From the NCBI GenBank assembly GCA_016717855.1, contig JADKEV010000042.1, forward strand, positions 1 to 43,929: DNA of 43,929 nucleotides. The letters are read 5' to 3'. The notes beneath the pieces were generated by a model. It worked only from the letters and a program-made list of their open reading frames with translations. It did no database searches and was not told the origin of the DNA. The DNA is from Betaproteobacteria bacterium. GTDB taxonomy: Bacteria; Pseudomonadota; Gammaproteobacteria; Burkholderiales; Casimicrobiaceae. This document shows, piece after piece, positions 28,039 through 36,214 of this stretch; position 1 is the stretch's first letter, and every line of letters begins with the position of its first letter. A program made the position numbers and the translations under genes.

Positions 28039-29271
28039 CCGCGCGCGAACCCCTGCGCCTGCACGTGCCCGAACCGACCGGGCGCCCGGGCCGCCACACC
28101 GATTTTTCCTACCTGCTGACTTCGCCCGCCGGCGCCGTGCGCCGGCCGCCGGTCGACACCCTGCCGGCCGACACCAGCGACCTCGCGTACGCGCTGGTGC
28201 GCGTGCTCGACGACGATGGCCGCGCCGTCGGGCCGTGGGCGATGCCGACCGCTCCGCAACTGCTGCGCCGCGGGCTCACCGCAATGATGAAGACGCGGAT
28301 CTTCGACGCGCGGATGCTGATTGCGCAGCGGCAGAAAAAGATGTCGTTCTACATGCAATGCCTGGGCGAAGAGGCGATCGCCATCGCCCACGCGCTGGCG
28401 CTGGACCCCGGCGACATGAACTTTCCCGACCTACCGCCAGCAGGGCCTGCTGCTCGCGCGCGACGACGTGGACATGACCGAGATGATCTGCCAGCTGTTC
28501 TCCAACGAGCGCGACCCGTTGAAGGGCCGGCAGCTGCCGGTGATGTACTCGTACAAGCGCGCCGGCTTTTTCAGCCTGAGCGGCAACCTGGCCACGCAGT
28601 TCATCCAGGCCGTCGGCTGGGCGATGGCCTCGGCGATCAAGGGCGACACCAGGATCGCGTCGGCCTGGATCGGCGACGGCGCGACCGCCGAGGCCGACTT
28701 TCACACCGCGCTGACCTTCGCCCATGTCTACCGCGCGCCGGTGATCCTCAACGTGGTCAACAACCAGTGGGCGATCTCGACCTTCCAGGCCATCGCCGGC
28801 GGCGAGGGCACGACGTTCGCCGCGCGCGGCGTCGGCTGCGGCATCGCCTCGCTGCGCGTGGACGGCAACGACTTCCTCGCGGTCCACGCCGCCTCGCAAT
28901 GGGCCGCCGAGCGCGCGCGCCGCAACCTCGGGCCGACGCTGATCGAATGGGTGACGTACCGCGCCGGGCCGCATTCCACGTCCGACGATCCGTCCAAGTA
29001 CCGGCCGGCCGACGACTGGGCGCACTTTCCGCTCGGCGACCCGATCGCCCGGCTGAAGCAACATCTCGTCGCGATTGGCGCGTGGTCCGAACAGGAACAC
29101 GCGGCCGTGCAGAAGGAGCTGGAGGCCGAGGTCGCCGCCGCGCAAAAGGAAGCCGAGCGCTACGGGACGCTGGCCGACGGCCACATGCGCAGCGCCGCCG
29201 AGATGTTCGAGGATGTCTACAAGGACATGCCCGCGCATCTGCGCCGGCAGCGCCAGGAACTCGGAGTATGA
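28035..29271 (+). CDS. bkdA1: Branched-chain 2-oxoacid dehydrogenase E1 alpha, one frameshift
   Basis: The thiamine-diphosphate alpha subunit that decarboxylates the 2-oxoacids of valine, leucine and isoleucine. The start (EPLRLHVPEPTGRPG) and end (RRQRQELGV) match Pseudomonas BkdA1. A surplus G near 28429 breaks the frame inside NFPTYRQQGLLLARDD; removing it restores a 411-residue protein, the normal family length (about 410). The ThDP motif GDGATAEADFHTAL...NNQWAIS and the phosphorylation-loop-like segment AGPHSTSDDPSKYR are intact. Because everything else is conserved, a sequencing error is likelier than a mutation. ATG 28035 overlaps the stop of a small upstream ORF. It forms an alpha2-beta2 E1 with BkdA2. 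Confidence 0.9.
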
Positions 29272-29273
29272 GC

Positions 29274-29309
29274 ATGGACACAAGGAGGGCCCGCGCGGGA
29301 CGCCGATGA
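29274..29309 (+). CDS. Possible 11-codon ORF bridging bkdA1 and bkdA2
   Basis: An ATG lies 2 nt after the bkdA1 stop, with GGAG about 7 nt upstream. The ORF (MDTRRARAGRR) contains tandem AGG-AGG codons that also form the only Shine-Dalgarno-like sequence for bkdA2. It ends in TGA overlapping the bkdA2 ATG at 29306. It is very short, so chance is a real alternative; its interest lies in repeating the arrangement seen before bkdA1. Confidence 0.3.
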   Translation: MDTRRARAGRR

Positions 29310-30310
29310 CCATGATCCAGGCGCTGCGCTCGGCGATGGACGTGATGCTCGAGCGCGATCCCAACGTCGTCGTCTACGGCCAGGACGTGGGCTACTTCGG
29401 CGGCGTGTTCCGCTGCACCGAGGGCCTGCAGAAGAAGTACGGCACCTCGCGCGTGTTCGACTCGCCGATCTCCGAGGGCGGCATCGTCGGCACGGCGGTC
29501 GGCATGGGCGCCTATGGCCTGCGGCCCGTGGTCGAGATCCAGTTCGCCGATTACTTCTATCCGGCCTCGGACCAGATCGTCTCCGAGGCGGCGCGGCTGC
29601 GCTACCGCTCGGCGGGCGACTTCACCGCGCCGATCACCATCCGCATGCCCTGCGGCGGCGGCATCTACGGCGGGCAGACGCACAGCCAGAGTCCCGAGGC
29701 GCTGTTCACGCACGTCTGCGGCCTGCGCACGGTGATGCCCTCCAACCCGTACGACGCCAAGGGCCTGCTGATCGCCGCGATCGAATGCGACGACCCGGTC
29801 ATCTTCCTCGAGCCCAAGCGGCTCTACAACGGCCCGTTCGACGGCCACCACGACAAGCCGGTGGTGCCATGGTCGAAGCACCCGCTGGGCGAGGTGCCCG
29901 AAGGCCACTACACGGTGCCGCTGGAATCGGCGAAGGTGTTTCGCGCGGGCACCGAGCTGACCGTGCTCGCCTACGGGACCATGGTGTTCGTGGCGCAAGC
30001 GGCGGCGAACGAGACCGGCATCGACGCCGAGATCATCGACCTGCGCAGCATCTGGCCGCTCGACCTGGACACGCTGGTGAACTCGGTGAAAAAGACCGGC
30101 CGCTGCGTCGTCGTCCACGAAGCCACCCGCACCTGCGGCTTCGGCGCCGAGCTGACCTCGCTGGTGCAGGAGCACTGCTTCTACCATCTCGAAGCGCCGA
30201 TCGAACGCGTGGCCGGCTGGGACACGCCGTACCCGCATGCGCAGGAGTGGGACTACTTCCCCGGCCCCGCGCGCGTCGGCGCCGCCTTCAAGCGCGCGAT
30301 GGAGAAATAG
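29306..30310 (+). CDS. bkdA2: Branched-chain 2-oxoacid dehydrogenase E1 beta
   Basis: A 334-residue beta subunit. It begins MTMIQALRSAMDVMLERD, as Pseudomonas BkdA2 does after its short leader. Conserved transketolase-type segments are clear: VVVYGQDVGYFGGVFRCTEGL in parts, FDSPISEGGIVGTAVG, FADYFYPASDQIVSE, RMPCGGGIYGGQTHSQSPE in parts, and LEPKRLYNGPFDGHHD. No start codon lies further upstream in frame, so ATG 29306 (or 29312) is the start; AGGAGG lies an unusually long ~17 nt upstream. It works with BkdA1 to transfer the acyl group onto the E2 lipoyl arm. Confidence 0.93.
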   Translation: MTMIQALRSAMDVMLERDPNVVVYGQDVGYFGGVFRCTEGLQKKYGTSRVFDSPISEGGIVGTAVGMGAYGLRPVVEIQFADYFYPASDQIVSEAARLRYRSAGDFTAPITIRMPCGGGIYGGQTHSQSPEALFTHVCGLRTVMPSNPYDAKGLLIAAIECDDPVIFLEPKRLYNGPFDGHHDKPVVPWSKHPLGEVPEGHYTVPLESAKVFRAGTELTVLAYGTMVFVAQAAANETGIDAEIIDLRSIWPLDLDTLVNSVKKTGRCVVVHEATRTCGFGAELTSLVQEHCFYHLEAPIERVAGWDTPYPHAQEWDYFPGPARVGAAFKRAMEK

Positions 30311-30311
30311 G

Positions 30312-31673
30312 ATGGGTATCCACGTGATCAGGATGCCGGACATCGGTGAAGGGATCGCCGAGGTCGAGCTGGTCGAATGGTATGTGAAGCCCGGCGACGC
30401 GGTGGCCGAAGACCAGGTGCTGGCCGACGTGATGACCGACAAGGCGACGGTCGAGATTCCGTCGCCGGTCGCGGGCACCGTGCTGGCGTTGGGGGGCAAG
30501 CTCGGCGAGGTGATGGCCGTCGGCAGCGAGTTGATCCGGATCGAGGTCGCGGGCGCGGGGAACGTGAAGGACGCGCCGGCGGCATCCGTGGGGGCGCCCG
30601 GGGTGCCGGAAGCCGGTTCTGCCGCGACAACCGCTGCACCGGTTGCCAACGTCCCGGCAGCGCCGGCCGTGACGCCGGCGCTGCGCGCCATCGGCGCAAC
30701 GCCGCCCACGCAGCCGCCGGTTCCGCGCGCCGCACCGCCGCAGCCAAAGCCGCGCGCCACCGCTGCGGGGAGCGCGCCGCCGCCGCGCCTGCCCGGCGAC
30801 AAGCCGGTCGCCTCCCCGGCCGTGCGCCGCCGCGCGTGGGACATGGGCATCGAACTGCAGTTTGTCCATGGCAGCGGCACCGCGGGCCGCATCACGCACG
30901 AGGATCTCGACGCGTACGCGGCGCGCGCGCCGGCGGCGCAGTCCCCGGCCGCGGACGCGCGATACGCCGAGCGCCACGACGAGGAGGCGGTTCCCGTCAT
31001 CGGCCTGCGCCGCAAGATCGCGCAGAAGATGCAGGAGGCCAAGCGCCGCATTCCGCACTTCACCTACGTCGAGGAGATCGACGTCACCGAACTCGAAGCG
31101 CTGCGCGCACAGCTGAACGCGAAGTGGGGTTTGACCCGCGGCAAGCTGACGCTGCTGCCGCTGCTGGCGCGCGCGATCGTGATGGCCGTGCGCGAGTACC
31201 CGCAGGTCAACGCGCTGTTCGACGACGACAACGGCGTCCTCACCCGCCACGGCGCCGTTCACATCGGCATCGCGACCCAGACCGACGGCGGGCTGCTGGT
31301 CCCGGTGCTGCGCCACGCCGAGGTGCGCGACCTGTGGTCGACCGCCGCCGAAATCGCGCGCCTGGCCGAAGCCACGCGCACGGCGAAGGCCACGCGCGAG
31401 GAACTGGCCGGCTCGACCATCACCATCACGAGCCTGGGCGCGCTGGGCGGCATCGTCACCACGCCGGTGATCAACCATCCCGAAGTGGCGATCGTCGGCG
31501 TCAACCGGATCGTGGAGCGGCCGATGATCCGCGGCGGCATGGTCGTGCCCAGGCAGATGATGAACCTGTCGTCGTCGTTCGACCACCGCGTGGTCGACGG
31601 CGCGGTCGCGGCGCGCTTCGTCCAGGCGATCCGCGGCATGCTGGAGTGCCCGGCCACGCTGTTCGTGGAGTAA
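30312..31673 (+). CDS. bkdB: Branched-chain 2-oxoacid dehydrogenase E2 (lipoamide acyltransferase)
   Basis: A 453-residue E2. Residues 1-76 form one lipoyl domain with the modified Lys44 in VMTDKATVEI. A long Ala/Pro-rich linker follows (about 80-165), then a peripheral-subunit-binding domain (VASPAVRRRAWDMGIELQFV...GRITHEDLDAY) and the catalytic acyltransferase domain with the active-site DHRVVDGA near the C-terminus. It forms the core of the complex and transfers isobutyryl, isovaleryl or 2-methylbutyryl groups to CoA. It starts one nt after the bkdA2 stop, with GGAG about 8 nt upstream. Confidence 0.93.
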   Translation: MGIHVIRMPDIGEGIAEVELVEWYVKPGDAVAEDQVLADVMTDKATVEIPSPVAGTVLALGGKLGEVMAVGSELIRIEVAGAGNVKDAPAASVGAPGVPEAGSAATTAAPVANVPAAPAVTPALRAIGATPPTQPPVPRAAPPQPKPRATAAGSAPPPRLPGDKPVASPAVRRRAWDMGIELQFVHGSGTAGRITHEDLDAYAARAPAAQSPAADARYAERHDEEAVPVIGLRRKIAQKMQEAKRRIPHFTYVEEIDVTELEALRAQLNAKWGLTRGKLTLLPLLARAIVMAVREYPQVNALFDDDNGVLTRHGAVHIGIATQTDGGLLVPVLRHAEVRDLWSTAAEIARLAEATRTAKATREELAGSTITITSLGALGGIVTTPVINHPEVAIVGVNRIVERPMIRGGMVVPRQMMNLSSSFDHRVVDGAVAARFVQAIRGMLECPATLFVE

Positions 31674-31676
31674 GCG

Positions 31677-33077
31677 ATGGAAACGCGCTCGACCACCCTG
31701 CTCGTCATCGGCGGCGGCCCCGGCGGCTACGTCGCCGCGATCCGCGCCGCGCAGCTCGGCATCGCCACCACGCTGGTCGAAGGCGGCGCCCTGGGCGGCA
31801 CCTGCCTGAACATCGGCTGCATTCCGTCCAAGGCGCTGATCCACGCCGCCGAGCAGTTCGAGAAGGCCTGCCATTACGCGCAGGATTCGCCGCTGGGCAT
31901 CCGGGTCGAGTCGCCGCGCATCGACATCGCGCAGACCGTGCGCTGGAAGGACGGCATTGTCAGCCGGCTCACCGGCGGCGTCGCCATGCTGCTCAAGAAG
32001 AACGGCGCGCAGGTGGTTCACGGTTGGGCCCGCATCGTCGACGGCAAAACCGTCGAGGTCGTGGCGGGCGACGGCCGGGAGCCGGTGCGCATCACCTGTG
32101 AACACTTGTTGCTCGCGCCCGGCTCCGCTCCGTTCGCGTTGCCGGCGATGCCCTTCGGCGGGCGCGTCATCTCTTCGACCGAGGCGCTGGCGCCGGCAAC
32201 GCTGCCCGGGCGCCTGGTGGTCGTCGGCGCCGGCTACATCGGGCTCGAGCTGGGCACTGCGTATCGCAAGCTCGGTGTCGACGTCACGGTGGTCGAGGCG
32301 CTGGAGCGCGTGCTGCCGGCCTACGACGAAGAACTCGGCAGGCCGGTGGCCGCGGCGCTCAAGCGCCAGGGCGTGCATCTGCACCTCGGCTGCACGGTGC
32401 AGGGCTTGAACGCAGCCGGCGATGCGGTGCGCATCAAGGACGCGAACGGTGGGGAATCCGCGTTGCCCGCCGATCAGGTGCTGGTCGCCGTCGGGCGCCG
32501 GCCGCACACGGGCGGCTGGGGACTGGAATCGCTGATGCTGGACATGAACGGGCGCGCCGTGAAGATCGACGACCAGTGCCGGACGTCGATGCGCAACGTC
32601 TGGGCGATCGGCGACGTGACCGGCGAGCCGATGCTCGCGCACCGCGCGATGGCGCAGGGCGAAATGGTGGCCGAGATCATCGGCGGCCGGCGCCGGCATT
32701 TCATGCCCGCGGCAATCCCCGCCGTGTGCTTCACGGATCCCGAGGTCGTCGTCGCCGGCCGCACGCCGGCGGAGACGGCCGCGGCCGGGCTGGACTGCAT
32801 GGTCGCGCTGTTTCCCTTCGCCGCCAACGGCCGCGCGATGACGCTGGAGGCTAGCGAAGGCTTCGTGCGCGTGGTCGCGCGCCGCGACGATCACGTCATC
32901 GTCGGCTGGCAGGCGGTCGGGCGCGGCGTATCGGAACTATCCAGCGCGTTCGGCCATTCGCTCGAAATGGGCGAGAGGCTCGAAGACACCGCGGGCACGA
33001 TCCACGCGCATCCGACGCTGGGCGAAGCGATGCACGAAGCGGCGCTGCGGGCGTTGGGGCACGCGCTGCACGTGTAG
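31677..33077 (+). CDS. lpdV: Dihydrolipoyl dehydrogenase E3 of the branched-chain complex
   Basis: A 466-residue FAD/NAD disulfide oxidoreductase that reoxidises the E2 lipoyl arm. The FAD-binding motif VIGGGPGGYVAA, the redox-active pair C43/C48 in GGTCLNIGC, the NAD-binding motif VVVGAGYIGLELG, the second FAD site VWAIGDVTGEPMLAHRA and the catalytic His-Glu in HAHPTLGEAM are all present. It starts three nt after the bkdB stop, completing the operon order of Pseudomonas bkd. No terminator is obvious before the convergent gene at 33081. Confidence 0.95.
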   Translation: METRSTTLLVIGGGPGGYVAAIRAAQLGIATTLVEGGALGGTCLNIGCIPSKALIHAAEQFEKACHYAQDSPLGIRVESPRIDIAQTVRWKDGIVSRLTGGVAMLLKKNGAQVVHGWARIVDGKTVEVVAGDGREPVRITCEHLLLAPGSAPFALPAMPFGGRVISSTEALAPATLPGRLVVVGAGYIGLELGTAYRKLGVDVTVVEALERVLPAYDEELGRPVAAALKRQGVHLHLGCTVQGLNAAGDAVRIKDANGGESALPADQVLVAVGRRPHTGGWGLESLMLDMNGRAVKIDDQCRTSMRNVWAIGDVTGEPMLAHRAMAQGEMVAEIIGGRRRHFMPAAIPAVCFTDPEVVVAGRTPAETAAAGLDCMVALFPFAANGRAMTLEASEGFVRVVARRDDHVIVGWQAVGRGVSELSSAFGHSLEMGERLEDTAGTIHAHPTLGEAMHEAALRALGHALHV

Positions 33078-33080
33078 CGG

Positions 33081-33632
33081 TCAGCCTTGTCGCGGCGCCC
33101 CGTCCGGGTGCGGGACGCCGACGATTGCTTTCAACGTGGTCCGCCCGCTGACGAGCGCGGCCGCCACCGCGTGCCAGCCATCCCAGATATAGGCCTTGCC
33201 GTCGCGCAGGAGCACGATGATCTCATCGTCGATGTCCTCATCGAGCATTTCACGGTAGCCGCACCCTATTCCCGCGGCTTCTTCGATCGCGATCTCGATC
33301 TCGAACCACTTCTTCCAGTCCGCGAGGAGATCTTTCACCGCCGCCAGGTCGAACGCGCGCTCGTAGCGCCAATTGGCCCGCGCCGGGTCGCAATCGCCCG
33401 GTTCGCCTGTTGCGTAGTGCGCCAGGCGCCAGGGGGCGGCACGTTCGCGCAACGCCGCCGCCGACCACGCGGCGGCATGCTTCCGGACGCCACGCCGGAC
33501 CAACGGGTCCGGGATCCTGTCCGGGAAGCGCCAGAGGACGGGTGAGCCAGGACCGCTGCGATGACCATCTGCTGACCCGCCGGCGCCGGCCGCGGCAAGT
33601 GCGGTGGGCATCCCCGTTGGTGCACGCGCCAT
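33081..33632 (-). CDS. Hypothetical protein with a ParB/sulfiredoxin-like C-terminal segment
   Basis: The frame is open from 33818, but the first ~60 codons are low-complexity. I prefer the ATG at 33632 (GGTGGA upstream; ATGs at 33638 and 33662 are alternatives), giving about 183 residues. The first ~60 residues are Ala/Arg/Gly-rich. The better-conserved-looking part (WRYERAFDLAAVKDLLADWKKWFEIEIAIEE in pieces, then MLDEDIDDEIIVLLRDGKAYIWDGWHAVAAALVSGRTTLKAIVG in pieces) has the DGxxxxWDGWHxxAAA pattern of ParB/Srx-type nucleotide-binding folds. Function unknown. Convergent with lpdV, 3 nt apart. Confidence 0.6.
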   Translation of the reverse strand: MARAPTGMPTALAAAGAGGSADGHRSGPGSPVLWRFPDRIPDPLVRRGVRKHAAAWSAAALRERAAPWRLAHYATGEPGDCDPARANWRYERAFDLAAVKDLLADWKKWFEIEIAIEEAAGIGCGYREMLDEDIDDEIIVLLRDGKAYIWDGWHAVAAALVSGRTTLKAIVGVPHPDGAPRQG

Positions 33633-33874
33633 ATCCATTCCACCAAGAGTTCTGAATCCCATGCCCAAGAATGCCCGGCAGCGGAGGACGCGTCTGTTCT
33701 GTACCGCACACACAGCGGGCGATGCACCGGACCGGGCCCCTCCTGGCCGGCGGCCGGCCAGCGGCCAGCCGATGACATCGCGTCCACGCGTGAATTGTCC
33801 ACACTTGCGACCGGTCAATGTTCCTCGCCCGACGTGCGGGACTGGCTCAAGGTGTGTGCAAAGGAGGAACCATC

Positions 33875-34090
33875 ATGATCAAATCCGACACAGTACCGGC
33901 AGCGGCGGCACTCCTGGAGGAAGGTGGCAGTGCGGCGCCGAAAGCGGTCAAGCGCGGCTTGCGGACCCTGGCCGACGAGCATGCGCGGGCGCAACAGGCG
34001 GCGGCGCTGGCCGAACGGGATCACCGGCGGCCAGCCGCGATGCGCGCGCTCTACCTTCCCGGCGATCCGGCTGAGCGCGGCACGAAGTGA
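33875..34090 (+). CDS. Small hypothetical protein with strong ribosome site
   Basis: A 71-residue, alanine-rich, charged protein (MIKSDTVPAAAALLEEGG...AVKRGLRTLADEHARAQQAAALAERD). AAAGGAGG lies 9 nt upstream of the ATG at 33875, unusually strong for this window. Predicted largely helical, no export signal and no recognised domain. It is isolated between minus-strand neighbours. The upstream gap (33633-33874) holds only a poor FNR-like half match (TTGCGACCGGTCAA, 33803-33816). It is probably real because of the ribosome site, but unnamed. Confidence 0.55.
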   Translation: MIKSDTVPAAAALLEEGGSAAPKAVKRGLRTLADEHARAQQAAALAERDHRRPAAMRALYLPGDPAERGTK

Positions 34091-34104
34091 AGCGTGGGCG
34101 GGGC

Positions 34105-35184
34105 CTACTGCGCCGTGCAGAACACGACGCCCTCGTCGCGCCAGCCGGCGGCCACCATGTTCGCGATGTCGCCGGCGAGCGGGGTGAGCCGGTGATTGGA
34201 GTCCCACGCGTTCTTCGGTCCGCTCACCGGATACGCGTTGTTGTAGGCCCGGTACAGCGGCAGCGTATTGGACGGACACGACTGCGCGCCATTGGCGTCG
34301 ACGGTTGCCGGCGTCGTCGCGTAGGCGATGCCCTCGTAGTTCCACTGCTGCACGTTGGCCGGCGCGGGCGTCACCTGCGCCGCCCTGAGCGCGTTGCACT
34401 CGTCGACTTCCACGGTGAAGAAATGCGAGTTGGGGCCGGGTGACATCGAGCCGTAGAAGCGGCATACCGGGTGCGTGCCACCGGTCGAAAACTGGCGGCC
34501 GGTCCGCGCGAACTGGCCTGCCGCGCCCGAGTCGACCGCGGCCTGTTCGGTCGGGTCGGACGAGTAGAAGAAATGCCCGCCCGGGGAATTCGGAAAGTCC
34601 GCCGTATTCAGATATTCGATCACGACCTGCCTCTGCACCGCGTCGTACGCATCGAAGGCCTGGCCGCCCCGGACCAGCCGCGCGGCAAAGCCGGTGGACT
34701 TCAGGTAGTTGGAGGAGTAGCCCGCGCTGAAGTTGACGAACCATGCGTTGCTCGGCGCGGCGACATACGACGTCGACGTCCAGTAGTACAGCGACGGCGT
34801 GCCCGGGAACAGTGCCAGATTGATGGCGGGAACGTAACCGCACGATTCGACGATGGACTCGAGCTCCTTCTTGTTGGGGAGCCGCCAGTCGCTGTAGCCG
34901 CCGGTCCCGTCCGTGACGGCGGAGGCCAGCGCGGCGCGCCAGGTCAACGCGCTGGCGGCGCCGGTGGCGCAGCCCGCCCCGCCCTGACCCTGGCTGCATT
35001 GTTTCCACATCAGGCCCGTGAGGGTGTGCGTGACCGTGCCGTCGCCATGATCGACGAGCGCGCTGCCCGGGGTCGATTCGTCGAGATTGGCGCTGGCGTT
35101 GCCGGCGGCGCAAATGGCGCCGGCGTCAAACGCGGTGGCCTGCAAGGCGAGGATTGCGGCCAGGGCCAAGGGATTGCGGTACAT
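34105..35184 (-). CDS. Secreted DUF1566 (Lcl-type) plus DUF5648-like protein
   Basis: A 359-residue exported protein; ATG 35184 has AGGAG 7 nt upstream. The signal peptide ends near ATAFDAGA. Residues about 40-185 form a DUF1566/Lcl C-terminal-type domain: GLMWKQC, GGYSDWRLPNKKELESI, YYWTSTSY, NAWFVNFSAGY and ARLVRGG. The C-terminal half (about 195-359) resembles DUF5648: FFYSSDPTEQAAVDSG, HPVCRFYG, SHFFTVEVDECNAL, LPLYRAYNN and MVAAGWRDEGVVFC. Such fusions are common in secreted proteins of environmental betaproteobacteria; the function is unknown, with adhesion or carbohydrate contact usually suspected. It lies 62 nt downstream of a second DUF1566 gene on the same strand. Confidence 0.8.
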   Translation of the reverse strand: MYRNPLALAAILALQATAFDAGAICAAGNASANLDESTPGSALVDHGDGTVTHTLTGLMWKQCSQGQGGAGCATGAASALTWRAALASAVTDGTGGYSDWRLPNKKELESIVESCGYVPAINLALFPGTPSLYYWTSTSYVAAPSNAWFVNFSAGYSSNYLKSTGFAARLVRGGQAFDAYDAVQRQVVIEYLNTADFPNSPGGHFFYSSDPTEQAAVDSGAAGQFARTGRQFSTGGTHPVCRFYGSMSPGPNSHFFTVEVDECNALRAAQVTPAPANVQQWNYEGIAYATTPATVDANGAQSCPSNTLPLYRAYNNAYPVSGPKNAWDSNHRLTPLAGDIANMVAAGWRDEGVVFCTAQ

Positions 35185-35246
35185 GGGGGACTCCTGACAG
35201 GAATACGGCTGGAAGGGCGAGAGGCTGGCGTTGCGGAAGTGCCTGT

Positions 35247-36044
35247 CTAGAACCGCGGGCCGCGAACCAGGCGCACGGAGTTGGAAAACGACTTGTCGGC
35301 GCCGTTGTTGTAACCGTCGGCAAAATCGACAAACCACGCATTGGTGTTGTCCGGGGCGAATGACGAAGCAGTCCAGAAGGGCGACGCCGGCGGATTGGGG
35401 AAATAGAAGGGCTCGACGCTCGGCGTCGTCTTGTCCGCGAAGACCAGGGTCAGCAGTTCGCGGCGCGTCGGCATGCGCCAGTCGGTGAAGGCGCAGAGCG
35501 CCAGCGCGTTCACCGCCGTGACGAAGCCCTCGGTGTTGCACGGGCTGCCGCGCAGGACGGCGTTGCACGTGCTGCTGCTGAGCGTGCCCTTGTTGCCGCC
35601 ATTGGTGTTGTCGTCGCTGTTGTACCAGGTGTAGGTGTGGTCGGCGTAGCGCAGATCAGCCCCGGAACCGGTCTTGATCTCCCAGGTCAGGCCGGTGATG
35701 TTGTCCTTGGTGCAGGACCAGTCGGCCGCGCCGGCTCCCAGCGCGGCGCCGGCCGCGAGCAGGGCGCCGTTGTTGGCGACCTTGGTGTAGTCGAAGCCCT
35801 TGGCGCCGCCCCCGGTCTTGGTCAGCGCACCGGCCGCCGCCGCCGCGTCGCGTCCATACCTGCAGTCCTGCCGCGGATGCGTGCCGCCTTCGCTGGCAAC
35901 GCTGGTCCCGCCGGAAGCGGGCGCGCCGTCGGCGGCGGTTTCGTTGTAACAGGTGTCCTGGCCGGTATCGGGAAGCCCGGCAGCATTGACAGAGATAGCG
36001 GCGAACAGCAAGGCGGGCACGAGGGCACGCGGAATTCGGGACAT
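35247..36044 (-). CDS. Secreted DUF1566 (Lcl C-terminal-type) protein
   Basis: A 265-residue exported protein; ATG 36044 has GGAG about 8 nt upstream. The signal peptide ends near ISVNAAG. Conserved features: cysteines in QDTCYN and HPRQDCRYGRD, then the DUF1566 pattern ITGLTWEIKT, FTDWRMPTRRELLTL, FWTASSF, NAWFVDFADGY and VRLVRGPRF. It lacks the C-terminal DUF5648-like half of its neighbour. The shared ending suggests an old duplication, though the two differ strongly elsewhere. Both are probably transcribed together from the minus strand. Confidence 0.8.
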   Translation of the reverse strand: MSRIPRALVPALLFAAISVNAAGLPDTGQDTCYNETAADGAPASGGTSVASEGGTHPRQDCRYGRDAAAAAGALTKTGGGAKGFDYTKVANNGALLAAGAALGAGAADWSCTKDNITGLTWEIKTGSGADLRYADHTYTWYNSDDNTNGGNKGTLSSSTCNAVLRGSPCNTEGFVTAVNALALCAFTDWRMPTRRELLTLVFADKTTPSVEPFYFPNPPASPFWTASSFAPDNTNAWFVDFADGYNNGADKSFSNSVRLVRGPRF

Positions 36045-36129
36045 GGCAATGGCTCCGTGGTTCGTAAGCGGATGATGGTGCGGCGGTGCGGGAGCGAAGG
36101 GCGTGGCAGATCCGGGCGGCATGGCGCCG

Positions 36130-36159
36130 ACTGTATGCTCATGTGCGCGAAGATACAGT
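36130..36159. promoter_or_regulatory. Inverted repeat upstream of the DUF1566 genes
   Basis: A perfect 7-bp inverted repeat ACTGTAT (36130-36136) and ATACAGT (36153-36159) is separated by 16 nt. It lies in the 170-nt gap upstream of the DUF1566 gene starting at 36044. The arrangement could be an operator for a dimeric regulator. Spacing excludes a standard LexA site (CTGT-N8-ACAG). Confidence 0.35.
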
Positions 36160-36214
36160 GCGCCAGCCCACATAGCGCGCATCGAGCGCGTGGCGCCGCG
36201 GCCCGCGCCGCGCG

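Noticed and set aside
30600..30800. Internal repeat or recombination site in bkdB
   Set aside because: It is the Ala/Pro-rich interdomain linker of the E2 protein, normal for the family.
33803..33816. Third FNR-type box (TTGCGACCGGTCAA)
   Set aside because: Only 7 of 10 consensus positions match and the first half-site is poor; too weak to claim.
36130..36159. LexA (SOS) box
   Set aside because: The half-sites CTGT and ACAG are too far apart; LexA needs 8 nt between them.
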